DNA of 64,000 nucleotides, from assembly GCA_964560875.1 (NCBI GenBank), contig CAZLMW010000038.1, positions 1 through 64,000 of the forward strand. Direction: 5' to 3'. A model generated the notes under the pieces. That model did no database searches and was not told the DNA's origin. It worked only from the letters and a program-made list of their open reading frames with translations. Below are positions 36,081 through 45,299 of the stretch, one piece after another. How positions within the stretch are numbered: position 1 is the first letter of the stretch; every line of letters starts with the position of its first letter. This stretch comes from CAZLMW01 sp964560875. GTDB lineage: Bacteria > Myxococcota_A > UBA9042. The position numbers were made by a program, and so were the translations under genes.

Positions 36081-37853
36081 TGTTCCGTAGATGCCCAGCC
36101 GGATCTGCGCGGTGTGCCGGCCGGACTCGTCGATATCGCTGTACGGCACGCTGGCAAACCCCGGCGCCGCGATCTCGGTCAGGTCTTTCATGTCGTCGGC
36201 GCAGCGGTCACCGGGGACGAAGTTGCAGTCGAGCGTCTTGTAGTAGCGCACGCAGGTCCCGCGACGCGCCAGGTACGTGATCACGTCGGCCACTTTCACA
36301 CCGTGAGCGGGTACGCGATCGGCCATAACACCGTCGACCATGAGCGCGAGATCGTCCCCCGCGAAGCCGAGGTGGTGACGTTGGCTGGCCACCCGGGCCA
36401 ACAAGATGCAGTCGTCGTACAGGCGCTGGTAGGCGAGCAAGAACCGAACCTCCAGCTGTTGGTTGGTGCGCAGGATGCGTCGGTGCGCCGTCCAGATGGG
36501 GCCGGTTTGCCAGGCGCCCGCGTCGCCGAGCTTGGGGTAGATCCGCGCCACTTCCTTGCCCGGCTTGTAGAAGTCGTGCGCGCCCGGGATGGGCGGTGCG
36601 AGCAGGAGTCCGGCGCCAAGGGTCGCTGCCAACATTCGGCGCGCGCTGTCCGTTCGAATTCGGTCGACGATAACGGGCACCCCATGCGCCGCCAGCAGCA
36701 GCGCGATCGGCGTGATGTACGTCATGTAGCGCAGCATCTCGTACAGGCAGCGATGGCCCGCGGACTCGTAGATTCGAAACCACATGACAACCGTCAGCGC
36801 GATGCAGCCGGTGATGAGCGGAGTGGCGAGGGCTCGGGCCCAGCCGATGACAAACAGCGCGACGGCGATCGGCGACACGACGGCGAGGAGCAGGGGCGGG
36901 AGGTCGAGCGCAGCCGGATTGAACGGCGCGATCCCCCACACCCCCCAGCGCGTGTATTGCTGCCCTTCGAGCTGCAGGCCCATCATGAACACGGTGATGA
37001 ACGCGAGCGCCGCGACTATCGCAAGCGTCGCAAGGATCGCCCGGCGATCGCGCCGCTTCAGACCGCTGGTCCACGTCGTCGCGACAGAACGGAGCCTCGA
37101 GCCCGCGAAACCATCGAGAGCCCGCGATCCAATCGCGGCGAACCCAACGATCGAGCCTTCTGGCCGCGTGCCTGCGAAAAGCGCGGTCGCGATGGCGATG
37201 ACGGCCAGTCCCAACACACGATCGAAGCCGAGGTCCTTGTGCAGGCTGAGCCACCAGCCGATGGCCCCGACGAGCAGGTAGAGCCAGATAAGTGGCGCGG
37301 CGGTTTCCGACAGAGCGGCGTGAAAGGTGCACGGGTTGAGCGCGAAAACAGCCGTCAGAGGGGCCGCGACCAGCCACGAACCGGCCAGTTGACGGGCGAC
37401 GGTAGCAAACAGCCCGGTCGCCACGATCGCCATCGCGACGTTGCCGCGGACAACGCCCAACAACAGCGAATCGCCGCCTGAAAACGCCAGCGCGACCGCG
37501 TGAAAACTCGGCCAGGCGTGCGCGCCGTGTCCGTAAAGCGCTTGCAGATTGCCGAGGCTACGACCTTCCTGGAGCACGGTGACGTAGCTCCAGGGGAAGA
37601 CCGCCTCACCGGCCCAACGCCAGAGCCCGACGAGCCCCAAGCCGACCAATCCCGCGACGACGAGGTGCGCGAAACGTCGGTCCTTCAGCCGCCACCATGC
37701 GCGCCCGATCGCGACCAGGGCCACGCCGGCACCGACGAGATTGGCCTCGAGTGCCAGCGGCATCGTCGCGAACGCCTGGCTCGACGACATGAAATAGAGC
37801 GCCCCGCCAAGGGCGACCACCAGTGCCACGCAAGCTGCCAGACCATCGCGCAT
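35931..37853 (-). CDS. Large polytopic membrane protein with LYGHG motif
   Basis: From the Met at 37853 the protein is 640 residues; the frame stays open to 38048 but that would cross the divergent gene. The N-terminal membrane segments are followed by the block LQALYGHGAHAWPSFHAVA, many more membrane segments, and a soluble C-terminal region with the Cys pattern CVRYYKTLDCNFVPGDRC. A paralog at 58393-60564 shares both blocks. The last 40 residues read antisense to the convergent gene and look unlike the paralog, so the original stop was probably lost. The activity is unknown; it is possibly GT-C-like. Confidence 0.6.
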   Translation of the reverse strand: MRDGLAACVALVVALGGALYFMSSSQAFATMPLALEANLVGAGVALVAIGRAWWRLKDRRFAHLVVAGLVGLGLVGLWRWAGEAVFPWSYVTVLQEGRSLGNLQALYGHGAHAWPSFHAVALAFSGGDSLLLGVVRGNVAMAIVATGLFATVARQLAGSWLVAAPLTAVFALNPCTFHAALSETAAPLIWLYLLVGAIGWWLSLHKDLGFDRVLGLAVIAIATALFAGTRPEGSIVGFAAIGSRALDGFAGSRLRSVATTWTSGLKRRDRRAILATLAIVAALAFITVFMMGLQLEGQQYTRWGVWGIAPFNPAALDLPPLLLAVVSPIAVALFVIGWARALATPLITGCIALTVVMWFRIYESAGHRCLYEMLRYMTYITPIALLLAAHGVPVIVDRIRTDSARRMLAATLGAGLLLAPPIPGAHDFYKPGKEVARIYPKLGDAGAWQTGPIWTAHRRILRTNQQLEVRFLLAYQRLYDDCILLARVASQRHHLGFAGDDLALMVDGVMADRVPAHGVKVADVITYLARRGTCVRYYKTLDCNFVPGDRCADDMKDLTEIAAPGFASVPYSDIDESGRHTAQIRLGIYGTLQSPHFQDPRRVRADDDPPPLNDAMAAIGLSLSHDLRERLAAVVRVAIE

Positions 37854-37887
37854 ACCCCGATGGTCCGCGACGCTCGACTCCACCGCA

Positions 37888-40050
37888 ATGCGGCGCCACC
37901 ATCGCTGTGTGGCGCCATCTTTCCCACCGCTGTCGTTCCTCGCTTGTTTCGTCGCGCTGATCGCTGGCGCCGCTGTCGCGCGTCGGTCCGAACTGGCCCG
38001 CGCCGCAGACCCCTCAGATCCGGCAACTGGCGCCGAATCGTTGCTCATTGCGCTGGGAATCGCGCTGGGAATGGTCCCGACGGCGGCCTTCTACGTGTAC
38101 CTGGCAGCGGGCGTCCCAGTACGCGCAATCAGCGTCATGGCGATCGCTTTCGTCGTCGCTGCCGTCGCGATCGCCACGACGCCCCGGTCAGCTGGAAAAG
38201 GCCTTGGTTGCATCCTGCCGATCGTTTCTGTCCGCGCTTTCGCCAGGCGCAGGTGGCCGGTCCTGGTCGCCGTCTCCGCGGTCGGAGTGTTCGCGTACGC
38301 CCGGTACGGCGGCCCCTTATCGACGTTCACGTGCAGCCGAGAAGCGGCCGAAGTCGCCGCTGGTGTGCGAGGCGTCGTCGATCTTCTGCGCGGCAATGTC
38401 GGCGATGCGCGGCTCGGAAATGTCGGCGTCATGTCCGGCGCCGCGGGCCTCTTCGGCACGTTTCACTTGCTCTTTGTCGGCCTGGCGATGCTCACGGCGC
38501 TCTCGGGCTGGGTAATCGGCACACGTTGCGGGGCTTCTTGCGGCCACTGGCGAACAGCTTCGGGCTGGCTGGGGCTGACGACGCTGGCGCTCAATCCGTG
38601 GATCCTCTCGATCCCCCGCGTCGAAGAGAACGTATTGGCCTCCTCATTCGCTGCGATCGTCGTGGCGCTGGCCGTCGTCCGTCGTCCGCCCTGGCTGCTT
38701 CTTGGCGCCTTTTTCGGCCTCGTCTTCAGCATGCGCCACCCGCTTATCCTGGCGGCACCTGGGATCGGCCTGCTCGCCTTCTTTGCCGCCCATCGCGTCC
38801 GCGCCCTCGCCGCCGTGACCTCCGGGGCCCTCGCCTTGTCGCTGGTCGAACACTTGCATCACAAGATGGCGTTCGGCTCCGTATTCGCGTTCGAAAGCAA
38901 CCCACAATTCCCGTCGCTCCCCTACGAGCTCTTCGGCCGCGAGGTCTCGCTGCGCGCGATGATGAACTGGCCCGTCTACGACAACCTCGTCCGGACCCCT
39001 CACAACCCCTACCCGATGCTCGTGGGCTGGTGGCTGCATCTCGCTGACCACCTCGGCCTCGTCCTGTTCTCTCTCGCGCTTGTCGGCGGTATGTGGATGT
39101 GGCGCCGACAACGCCTGCGTGCCGCGATGGTGACCGCCTGGTGGGTGCCCGTTTTCGCGATCGTGGCGCTCCAGGAAGCCTGGGATCATCCCAACAAGAT
39201 GGGCGTGCTCACGATGATCCTGCCCGCGTGGGCTGCCATGTCCGCGGCCGGTGTCGACGCGCTTTCGACCCAACGCAAGGCGACACTCCTCGCGTGGGCC
39301 GCCGTCCTGCTCGCATCGTGGGCCGCCGTCGCAGGTGTTCGAAGCTGGCACGTCCCCGCAGATGGACGCTATTACTCGCGCTACTCCCTGCCCGAACACG
39401 AGAGCGCCACGTGGGTCGCATACGCCCGCGACGTGGCCACTTCCATCGCACCCTGGCCGGATTTCGGCCGGACGGAACGCCACGTGCCCCTGATCGACGG
39501 CGAGAAGGTGTCGCCCGAGAACTACGAGCCGACCTGGGGGTGGTTCGACCGCGAGCTGTTGGGCAACGAGACACCTGTGACCCTCGAGCTCGATCTCAGC
39601 GCGCCCCTTTTTCCCGACGGTCCCACGGTGCGGGTAAGCGACAAGCCGGCCGATATTGACCTCACCATCGACGGCGAACATGGCGCATCGGTCGACGTGG
39701 ATTGGGAGCCACAACCCCTCATCGTCACCGCCACCCGCGGCCCGCGTCTCGGCCATATCGAGGTGGCATTTTCCGACTACGCCGCCCGCGAACCCGGCTG
39801 CGACCCACGCCGCATGCACTGCAAGTGCCGCAACTTCGACAACTACGAGCGCGGGGCCGGCAAAATCGCCTGCATCAAGCGCCACCCGCGCATCAAGCGT
39901 CGGTCGACGATCCGTATCAAGGCGCCGATGTCGGCGGTCAGCCTCACCGCCCTGATCAACCCCGTCGGCCACGTCGTGCAGCTGTGGAAACTGCGCATGA
40001 TCGAAGGCAGCCTCACCGTCTCGGCGCCAATCCTCTACTGGCACGACTGA
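37888..40050 (+). CDS. Large polytopic membrane protein, GT-C-like, with C-terminal periplasmic domain
   Basis: The protein has 720 residues from the ATG at 37888. It lies only 34 bp from the proposed start of the divergent gene, so one of the two starts could be wrong. About twelve membrane segments fill residues 15-490 (FLACFVALIAGAAVA, FGLVFSMRHPLILAAPGIG). The C-terminal 220 residues are soluble and beta-rich and include a Cys cluster near the end (CDPRRMHCKC). The SGNH hydrolase gene follows after only 9 bp. It is probably a sugar or lipid transfer enzyme of the envelope, inferred from context. Confidence 0.6.
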   Translation: MRRHHRCVAPSFPPLSFLACFVALIAGAAVARRSELARAADPSDPATGAESLLIALGIALGMVPTAAFYVYLAAGVPVRAISVMAIAFVVAAVAIATTPRSAGKGLGCILPIVSVRAFARRRWPVLVAVSAVGVFAYARYGGPLSTFTCSREAAEVAAGVRGVVDLLRGNVGDARLGNVGVMSGAAGLFGTFHLLFVGLAMLTALSGWVIGTRCGASCGHWRTASGWLGLTTLALNPWILSIPRVEENVLASSFAAIVVALAVVRRPPWLLLGAFFGLVFSMRHPLILAAPGIGLLAFFAAHRVRALAAVTSGALALSLVEHLHHKMAFGSVFAFESNPQFPSLPYELFGREVSLRAMMNWPVYDNLVRTPHNPYPMLVGWWLHLADHLGLVLFSLALVGGMWMWRRQRLRAAMVTAWWVPVFAIVALQEAWDHPNKMGVLTMILPAWAAMSAAGVDALSTQRKATLLAWAAVLLASWAAVAGVRSWHVPADGRYYSRYSLPEHESATWVAYARDVATSIAPWPDFGRTERHVPLIDGEKVSPENYEPTWGWFDRELLGNETPVTLELDLSAPLFPDGPTVRVSDKPADIDLTIDGEHGASVDVDWEPQPLIVTATRGPRLGHIEVAFSDYAAREPGCDPRRMHCKCRNFDNYERGAGKIACIKRHPRIKRRSTIRIKAPMSAVSLTALINPVGHVVQLWKLRMIEGSLTVSAPILYWHD

Positions 40051-40059
40051 GGAACCCAC

Positions 40060-41169
40060 ATGTCGACCGGAGCATCTTCCATCGTCGGCCGGATCGCCCT
40101 TGTCACGTGCGGGTTGATCGCCGGTGTGATCGCCGCCGACGTAGGGCTTCGTTTCCTCGACCCACCGCGCCTGGCAGGAAAACGCCAGCTGCTCCCCGGC
40201 AACCGCCCATTCGGCTTCCAGTGCTACCCGGATAACCCGCACGGAGACTTCGCGCCTGCACCCCGTCCCGAAGCCGGCTGGACACTCTACGAGCTCGCCG
40301 ACCCGCCCGTTCCGTTGCCCCTCTCGCGCCTGGCCGAGACGCCTTGGTGCGTGCGTTACGACGTGTCGCCACAAGGTTTGCGCGGCCCCGTCGTGCCGCC
40401 TCGTCCCGCGACCGGCACCGTGCGCATTGTCGGCATCGGCGATTCGTTCGCCATCGGAGAAGGCGTGCCCGCCGACAAGTCCGTGTTCGCCCACCTCGAC
40501 CGCGCTCTCGACCCCCGCGCAGAAGTGCTCAATGCGGGACGGTCCGGCTACGACACCTACCGAGAGCTCCGCCTGCTGCGTCAATTGGCGACGCAGCTAC
40601 ATCCTCAACGTTCGCTCGTCGTGTTCTTGCTCAACGACGTCTGGATGCCCAAGCACATGCGCGCAAAGCAGCGCTGGATCAACGACCTGGTCAACGTGCG
40701 ACGCGACAAGCTGTGGGGCGATGGTGGCCGGCCCTGGTGGCACGCTTCGGTGTTGTTGCGATGGATCGATAGCTGGCGACGGATGCGCGCGATCACCGAC
40801 GCGACTGTGCAGTGGTATCGTGACGCGTGGGACCCGAAAAAGAACCCGGAGGGCGTCGACGCGTTCATCCGCGACGTGAAATTGCTCGCGAAAGTCGATG
40901 GCGTGCGCCCAGCGATGGTGCTCTACCCCATGCTTTTGCAGCTCGACGCGTACCCATTCGCCGACATCCACGACCAGGTCGCCGCCATCGCGAAGGACGC
41001 CGGGATCCCTGTGCTGGACCTCGCTCCTGCGTTCGCCGGCAAGCAGGCCCGGTCGCTGCACGTCCACAGCGCCGATCATCACCCCAACAGCGCCGCCCAC
41101 AAGCACGCCGCCGAAACCATCGCCGCTTGGCTGAAGACGCTGCCGGGTTACCTGGATACGGACGAATAG
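40060..41169 (+). CDS. SGNH/GDSL-type hydrolase, membrane-anchored
   Basis: The protein has 369 residues with an N-terminal hydrophobic helix (IALVTCGLIAGVIAADVGL). The GDS block is VGIGDSFAIGEG (Ser129), the Gly block NAGRSGYDT, an Asn block LLNDVW, and the C-terminal DxxH equivalent HSADHHPNSAAH. These are the four SGNH blocks. Relatives modify acyl groups on envelope polysaccharides or act as esterases. It is anchored with the active site probably in the periplasm and pairs with the upstream membrane protein. The stop directly abuts the convergent gene. Confidence 0.75.
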   Translation: MSTGASSIVGRIALVTCGLIAGVIAADVGLRFLDPPRLAGKRQLLPGNRPFGFQCYPDNPHGDFAPAPRPEAGWTLYELADPPVPLPLSRLAETPWCVRYDVSPQGLRGPVVPPRPATGTVRIVGIGDSFAIGEGVPADKSVFAHLDRALDPRAEVLNAGRSGYDTYRELRLLRQLATQLHPQRSLVVFLLNDVWMPKHMRAKQRWINDLVNVRRDKLWGDGGRPWWHASVLLRWIDSWRRMRAITDATVQWYRDAWDPKKNPEGVDAFIRDVKLLAKVDGVRPAMVLYPMLLQLDAYPFADIHDQVAAIAKDAGIPVLDLAPAFAGKQARSLHVHSADHHPNSAAHKHAAETIAAWLKTLPGYLDTDE

Positions 41170-42396
41170 CTACTTGGCCTTGTCCAACCACGCCTTCGCC
41201 TCGAGATGAAATGAGAAGCCGCGGCAGAACATCGGGTTGTCCTTGCACGTCAGCGCCCCGTCCTTGGTGAACTTCACAAACGGCGTGTGGTTGATGCGAT
41301 GCACCACGTGCGCGCCGTGCATGCTTTCAAAGCCCGGTGGCTTGGCGGTCCCGAGCAGCTGTGACGTCATCCACGCCATCCAGAGCGCCATGTGCAGCAG
41401 GTTGTAGCGGGCCTCGATCGGCGCGAAACGAGGCAGCTTGGTCGCGAACCGTTCAAACAAGGGCACAAGCGCGTTCGCGAGCGGGATCCCAACGACTTTC
41501 GCGTAGTTGTCCATGCCGAAGATGTGCTTGAGCGCGAGCCCGGCGATTTGTATCCCGATCCCGACGGCGAACCCATACAGCAAGCGCCCCCATGCCGTGC
41601 GCGGGATCGTGGCGGGGTCGGTGATCAGCAGCACCAACACCAGGGTCACGGGTGCCCAGTACGGTGAGAACATGAGCTCGCCGGAGAAATGTGCCCACAC
41701 GTGCAGCCCGAATACCGCCGCCGCCGACACGAGCACGATCGGAATCCGTGTCTGCACGACCAGCGCGAGTAGCAGAATCACCTCCGCCATGTTGGGCGGC
41801 ACGCTGAACTCGTACGCGCTGTCTCCATAACCGAGCGCCGGCCAGGCGAGCGTGGCGATGCCCATGACCGAGATGCCGAGCGCCGACGGGTTCATGATGT
41901 GTCGGCCACCGCGGCCGTCTTTGCCAGCCGTGCGAATGAACGCCTTGGACAACATGGCGATCGTGATGGCGAACAGCGTCAGGTACGCCTCGCCCGGCAA
42001 GAACAGCACAAACAGGTTGGTCGACAGGACGATCGGCAACGGGCCGGCGGCGATCACCCACTTGCGGCGCACGATGAGCGAGAGCATTCCGTCCAGCACG
42101 TAGCCGAACAGCACCTCGACCGCGATGGCGGCGATGTAGGTCTTCAGCCCCCGCCAATACAGACCCCAGTACGTGAAGATGCACACCTGGATCACCGCAG
42201 GCAGCAGGTGGGTCGCCTTGATCCCGAGCATCACCGAAGACGCTTTCCAGCGGCCGCGCATACGCACCATGGCGAGCGGTCCGAGCGCCAGCAGAACCAC
42301 CGCGATCGCCACAAGACCCTGTACCCAGTCGGGCAGGGCCCCGTCGGGTAGGTGCACCGTCGCATCCCAACCGCGGGTATGGCCAAGCGGATTCAT
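41170..42396 (-). CDS. NqrB/RnfD/RnfE-family membrane protein (orphan)
   Basis: From the Met at 42396 it is 408 residues; 49 additional codons upstream would run into the divergent gene. About ten membrane helices occur. HIMNPSALGISVMG and TDPATIPRTAWGRLLYG fit the NQR2/RnfD/RnfE family, subunits of ion-pumping quinone or ferredoxin oxidoreductases. However, no flavin-attachment S/DGAT motif is seen and no other Nqr or Rnf gene is nearby, so it may be a stand-alone relative with a different role. A TATAAAT sequence lies just upstream of the start, very close for a normal leader. Confidence 0.6.
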   Translation of the reverse strand: MNPLGHTRGWDATVHLPDGALPDWVQGLVAIAVVLLALGPLAMVRMRGRWKASSVMLGIKATHLLPAVIQVCIFTYWGLYWRGLKTYIAAIAVEVLFGYVLDGMLSLIVRRKWVIAAGPLPIVLSTNLFVLFLPGEAYLTLFAITIAMLSKAFIRTAGKDGRGGRHIMNPSALGISVMGIATLAWPALGYGDSAYEFSVPPNMAEVILLLALVVQTRIPIVLVSAAAVFGLHVWAHFSGELMFSPYWAPVTLVLVLLITDPATIPRTAWGRLLYGFAVGIGIQIAGLALKHIFGMDNYAKVVGIPLANALVPLFERFATKLPRFAPIEARYNLLHMALWMAWMTSQLLGTAKPPGFESMHGAHVVHRINHTPFVKFTKDGALTCKDNPMFCRGFSFHLEAKAWLDKAK

Positions 42397-42457
42397 CGCC
42401 GTATTTATACCGCTGCGGACCGTTCTCGGTAGGGTGGACCCACCAAGGGAGGCGACA

Positions 42458-43534
42458 ATGGCGCGGATTACCACCTCGGCTGCGGTTTTGGTGGCCGCGG
42501 CGACGACGTTTGCGACGGCAACTTTCAGCGGCGCGACCTGCACGTTCGCTGCTTCGAATGCTGTCGTGCTCCCCGGTCACCCGACTCCATCCGCAGCTTT
42601 TCCGAAGGCGCCGACAGCCACACACACGGTCGACTCCGATTGGTGGACGACCAGCTACCTCGTCGACTACGGACTCGTCGCCCTGGGCGGCGCAGCCTAC
42701 TTCTTGCGCCACGACGTACCTTCGACGAGCGCGATGATCGGCCCGGTGTACGATCCGGACGATCCCGCCGCGATCCTTGATCCGTCGTACAGCGATCGCA
42801 TCGGTCGGACCCACCTCACCCAGCACGACGGCGAAACGGTCTCGACCGCCACAGCGACGATGATGGTCGCGGCCGGCAGCATCTATCTCATCGCAGACGG
42901 CGCGATCGGACTGCTCGGGGATCGGCCTGATGCGGTCCAGCGACTGCACGACACATTCATCGGCTACCTCGAAACCGTCGCCCTCACCACCGGTGGCAAC
43001 GCCGTCATCAAGAACATGGTCGGGCGGCTGCGTCCCGACTTCCAGGATCGAGCTCGCCGTCACCACTGCGCCGCGGGTGACATCGACAAGAAATACTGCC
43101 CCAAAGACAACCAGCCGCTTTCGCTCGATGCCGATGAAGCCGAGGAAATCTGGCTCGACGGGCGCCGCAGCTTCATGTCCGGTCACGCGGTGTCGGCGGT
43201 GAACTGGACGACGTATGTGAGCCTGGCGATCGGTGGCGAATACGTCTGGGGGCGGGACGCGACATTCACGAGCCGCAGCATCGGGCTGGCCACGCAAGCG
43301 GTGCTGATGACGACGGGTGTTTTCGTCGCAGCGTCCCGAGTCGATGACGGCCGGCACCACGTCGGTGATGTGCTCGCAGGATCCGCGTTCGGGTTCGCGA
43401 TCGCCAACTTCTCCTACTGGCGCCGGTTCGCCCTCGACGGCACACCTCGCAGCCGCAAGGACGAGGCCGTCGCGCTCTCCCTCGATCCTGGCCCTGGCGA
43501 GGTGGGGTTGGCCTTCACTGTGCGCTATCGGTAG
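42458..43534 (+). CDS. PAP2-family phosphatase
   Basis: The ATG at 42458 follows a GGGAGG site. The protein has 358 residues. After an N-terminal hydrophobic signal, the three PAP2 motifs are present: KNMVGRLRPDF (K185, R192, P193), SFMSGHAVSA with His243, and SRVDDGRHHVGD (His300, Asp304). Such enzymes remove phosphate from lipid or undecaprenyl-type phosphates in the envelope, or dephosphorylate lipid A. The gap between motifs 1 and 2 is long and holds two Cys (HHCAAGDIDKKYC) that may pair. The substrate is not known. Confidence 0.85.
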   Translation: MARITTSAAVLVAAATTFATATFSGATCTFAASNAVVLPGHPTPSAAFPKAPTATHTVDSDWWTTSYLVDYGLVALGGAAYFLRHDVPSTSAMIGPVYDPDDPAAILDPSYSDRIGRTHLTQHDGETVSTATATMMVAAGSIYLIADGAIGLLGDRPDAVQRLHDTFIGYLETVALTTGGNAVIKNMVGRLRPDFQDRARRHHCAAGDIDKKYCPKDNQPLSLDADEAEEIWLDGRRSFMSGHAVSAVNWTTYVSLAIGGEYVWGRDATFTSRSIGLATQAVLMTTGVFVAASRVDDGRHHVGDVLAGSAFGFAIANFSYWRRFALDGTPRSRKDEAVALSLDPGPGEVGLAFTVRYR

Positions 43535-43595
43535 CAGCGTTATCAGCGGTGCCGCGATCTCTTGCTATTGGGCGGCCAGCACAAACGCGCCAACT

Positions 43596-45299
43596 CTACA
43601 CGCGTTCGAGCACGGCGGCGCGGCTGAGAGGGCCCGAGTACGCAAAGCCCTGGCCAAGTACGCAGCGCATCACTTCGGCTTTCTTCTGCATCGCCGGATT
43701 ATCGACCCCGGTCGCCCAGACCTCGACACCCATGGCTCGCCACATGCCGGCGATGGCCAGCGGGATCAACTCCCCACGCTGGGTCCACTGGTCGCCGTCG
43801 AGCAGCCGCTTGTCGAGCTTCACGGCGTCGAACTTGATATCGAGTAGCTCGGGCAGATCCACGGCATCCCTGCCGAATTCGGCGAGCGCGACGCGGAATC
43901 CGAGCGCCTGGAACTCGTCGATTGTCGCCTCGATCGCGTCGGGACGAGCGGCCACATCGGAACACGGCAACTCGAACTGCAACATCGACGCGGATAACCC
44001 CAGCCCCATGACGCGGCTCAAAGTCTCTCGCGCCAAACGGTCCCGCGTGAACTGCGCGGCGCTCATGTTGACGCAGACGATCGGGCCGTTGCCGTCTTGG
44101 TTCGCTCGCCGGCACACATCGAGCGCCTGGCCGATCACCCAGCGGCCGACGGCGGCGAGGTGTTCGGAGCGCGAGAGGGCGGGCATGAATTCAACCGGCG
44201 TGAGCAGTCCGTGATCGATGTGTTGCCATCGCAGGAGTGCTTCGACGGCGCCGATAGACCCATCGCCGATTCGCATCGCCGGTTGGTAGTGGACGATGAA
44301 CTCGCCGCGTTCGAGGGCGCCATCGAAGTTATCGAGCATGTAGCGGGATGACTGAAAACGCATTTGTCGCGGCCGATGCCAAAACTGCACCGCGGTCCCG
44401 CTGTCATCGCGAGCGCGTCGGGCGGCGGCGTCGGCGCGGATAATGAGCGTCTCGAGGTCGTTGCCGTCGTCGGGGAAGATCACCGCGCCGGCGTGGATCT
44501 GCGCCTTTATTGTGCGCCCGTGGACCACGAATGGTTCGGCGACCGCGGTGGCCAGCGCTCTTGCCAACTGGTGCGCGTCGGGTCCGTCGAGCTCTTCGGC
44601 GAGCACCAGGAATTCATCGCCGCCGAGCCTCGCCACGGTGTCGTGGTCACGTGCGCATCGCCGCAAACGTTGCGCAAGCTCGATCAGAACGGCGTCGCCA
44701 GAGATGGCGCCGTAGGTTCGGTTGAGGGTGCGAAAGCTCGCGATGTTCACATAAAAAACAGCGAGTTTCCGGCCCGTTCGACGCGATCTGTCGAGCGCGG
44801 CCCCCAGCCGGTCCCGCGCCGTTTGGCGGTTGATCAACCCGGTCATTCGGTCGTGCGTGCTCAGCCACTGGGCCCGCTTCACGGCTCGCTGGCGTTCGAG
44901 GGCATAGCGTATCGAGCGCGGGATCCGGTCGTCGTCGTAGCGGCCCTTCTCGACGTAGTCGGTCGCGCCAGCATCGAGCGCAGCACGGTCCGTGGCCGGG
45001 CTGCCGGCGCCGGTCAGCAGGATCATCGGTTCGTCGATGTCGTTGGCCCGCGCGTTGCGGATCAGCTCGATCCCATCGTCTTCGCCGATGTGTCGGTCGA
45101 CGATGTACGCGTCGTGGCGCACGGTCGTCATGAGGTTCCAGGCTTCGTCGAACGAGCCAACCCAATCCAGCTGGCAGTCGAACGTGGACGACCGCTCGAG
45201 GCGATGCCGCAGCAACATGAAATCGGCGCGGCTGTCGTCCACCACGAGGATGCTGGCGGTGCGACCAGGCGCTTTCGACACGGATTCTGGGACGCTCAC
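43596..45299 (-). CDS. Receiver-GGDEF-EAL protein with degenerate catalytic sites
   Basis: The GTG at 45299 overlaps the MsrA stop by 4 nt, which I prefer to the longer frame from 45347. The protein has 567 residues. A receiver domain (residues 17-130) has a phospho-Asp68 in VDRHIG. The GGDEF motif (226-230) is intact, but the metal Asp of the DxD block reads Asn184. The EAL motif (353-355) is intact, yet the DD pair becomes AE (473-474) and the later catalytic Glu is Thr530. It is therefore likely a c-di-GMP-related sensor or a weak enzyme and not a fully active phosphodiesterase. Confidence 0.85.
   Translation of the reverse strand: MSVPESVSKAPGRTASILVVDDSRADFMLLRHRLERSSTFDCQLDWVGSFDEAWNLMTTVRHDAYIVDRHIGEDDGIELIRNARANDIDEPMILLTGAGSPATDRAALDAGATDYVEKGRYDDDRIPRSIRYALERQRAVKRAQWLSTHDRMTGLINRQTARDRLGAALDRSRRTGRKLAVFYVNIASFRTLNRTYGAISGDAVLIELAQRLRRCARDHDTVARLGGDEFLVLAEELDGPDAHQLARALATAVAEPFVVHGRTIKAQIHAGAVIFPDDGNDLETLIIRADAAARRARDDSGTAVQFWHRPRQMRFQSSRYMLDNFDGALERGEFIVHYQPAMRIGDGSIGAVEALLRWQHIDHGLLTPVEFMPALSRSEHLAAVGRWVIGQALDVCRRANQDGNGPIVCVNMSAAQFTRDRLARETLSRVMGLGLSASMLQFELPCSDVAARPDAIEATIDEFQALGFRVALAEFGRDAVDLPELLDIKFDAVKLDKRLLDGDQWTQRGELIPLAIAGMWRAMGVEVWATGVDNPAMQKKAEVMRCVLGQGFAYSGPLSRAAVLERV

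Noticed and set aside
37500..39047. Plus-strand frame crossing the divergent membrane-protein starts
   Set aside because: It is Arg-rich and overlaps two well-supported genes on either strand.
38644..40584. 646-residue minus-strand frame opposite the membrane protein and SGNH gene
   Set aside because: It is rich in Arg, His and Gly and has no membrane or motif pattern. The plus-strand genes have clear motifs.
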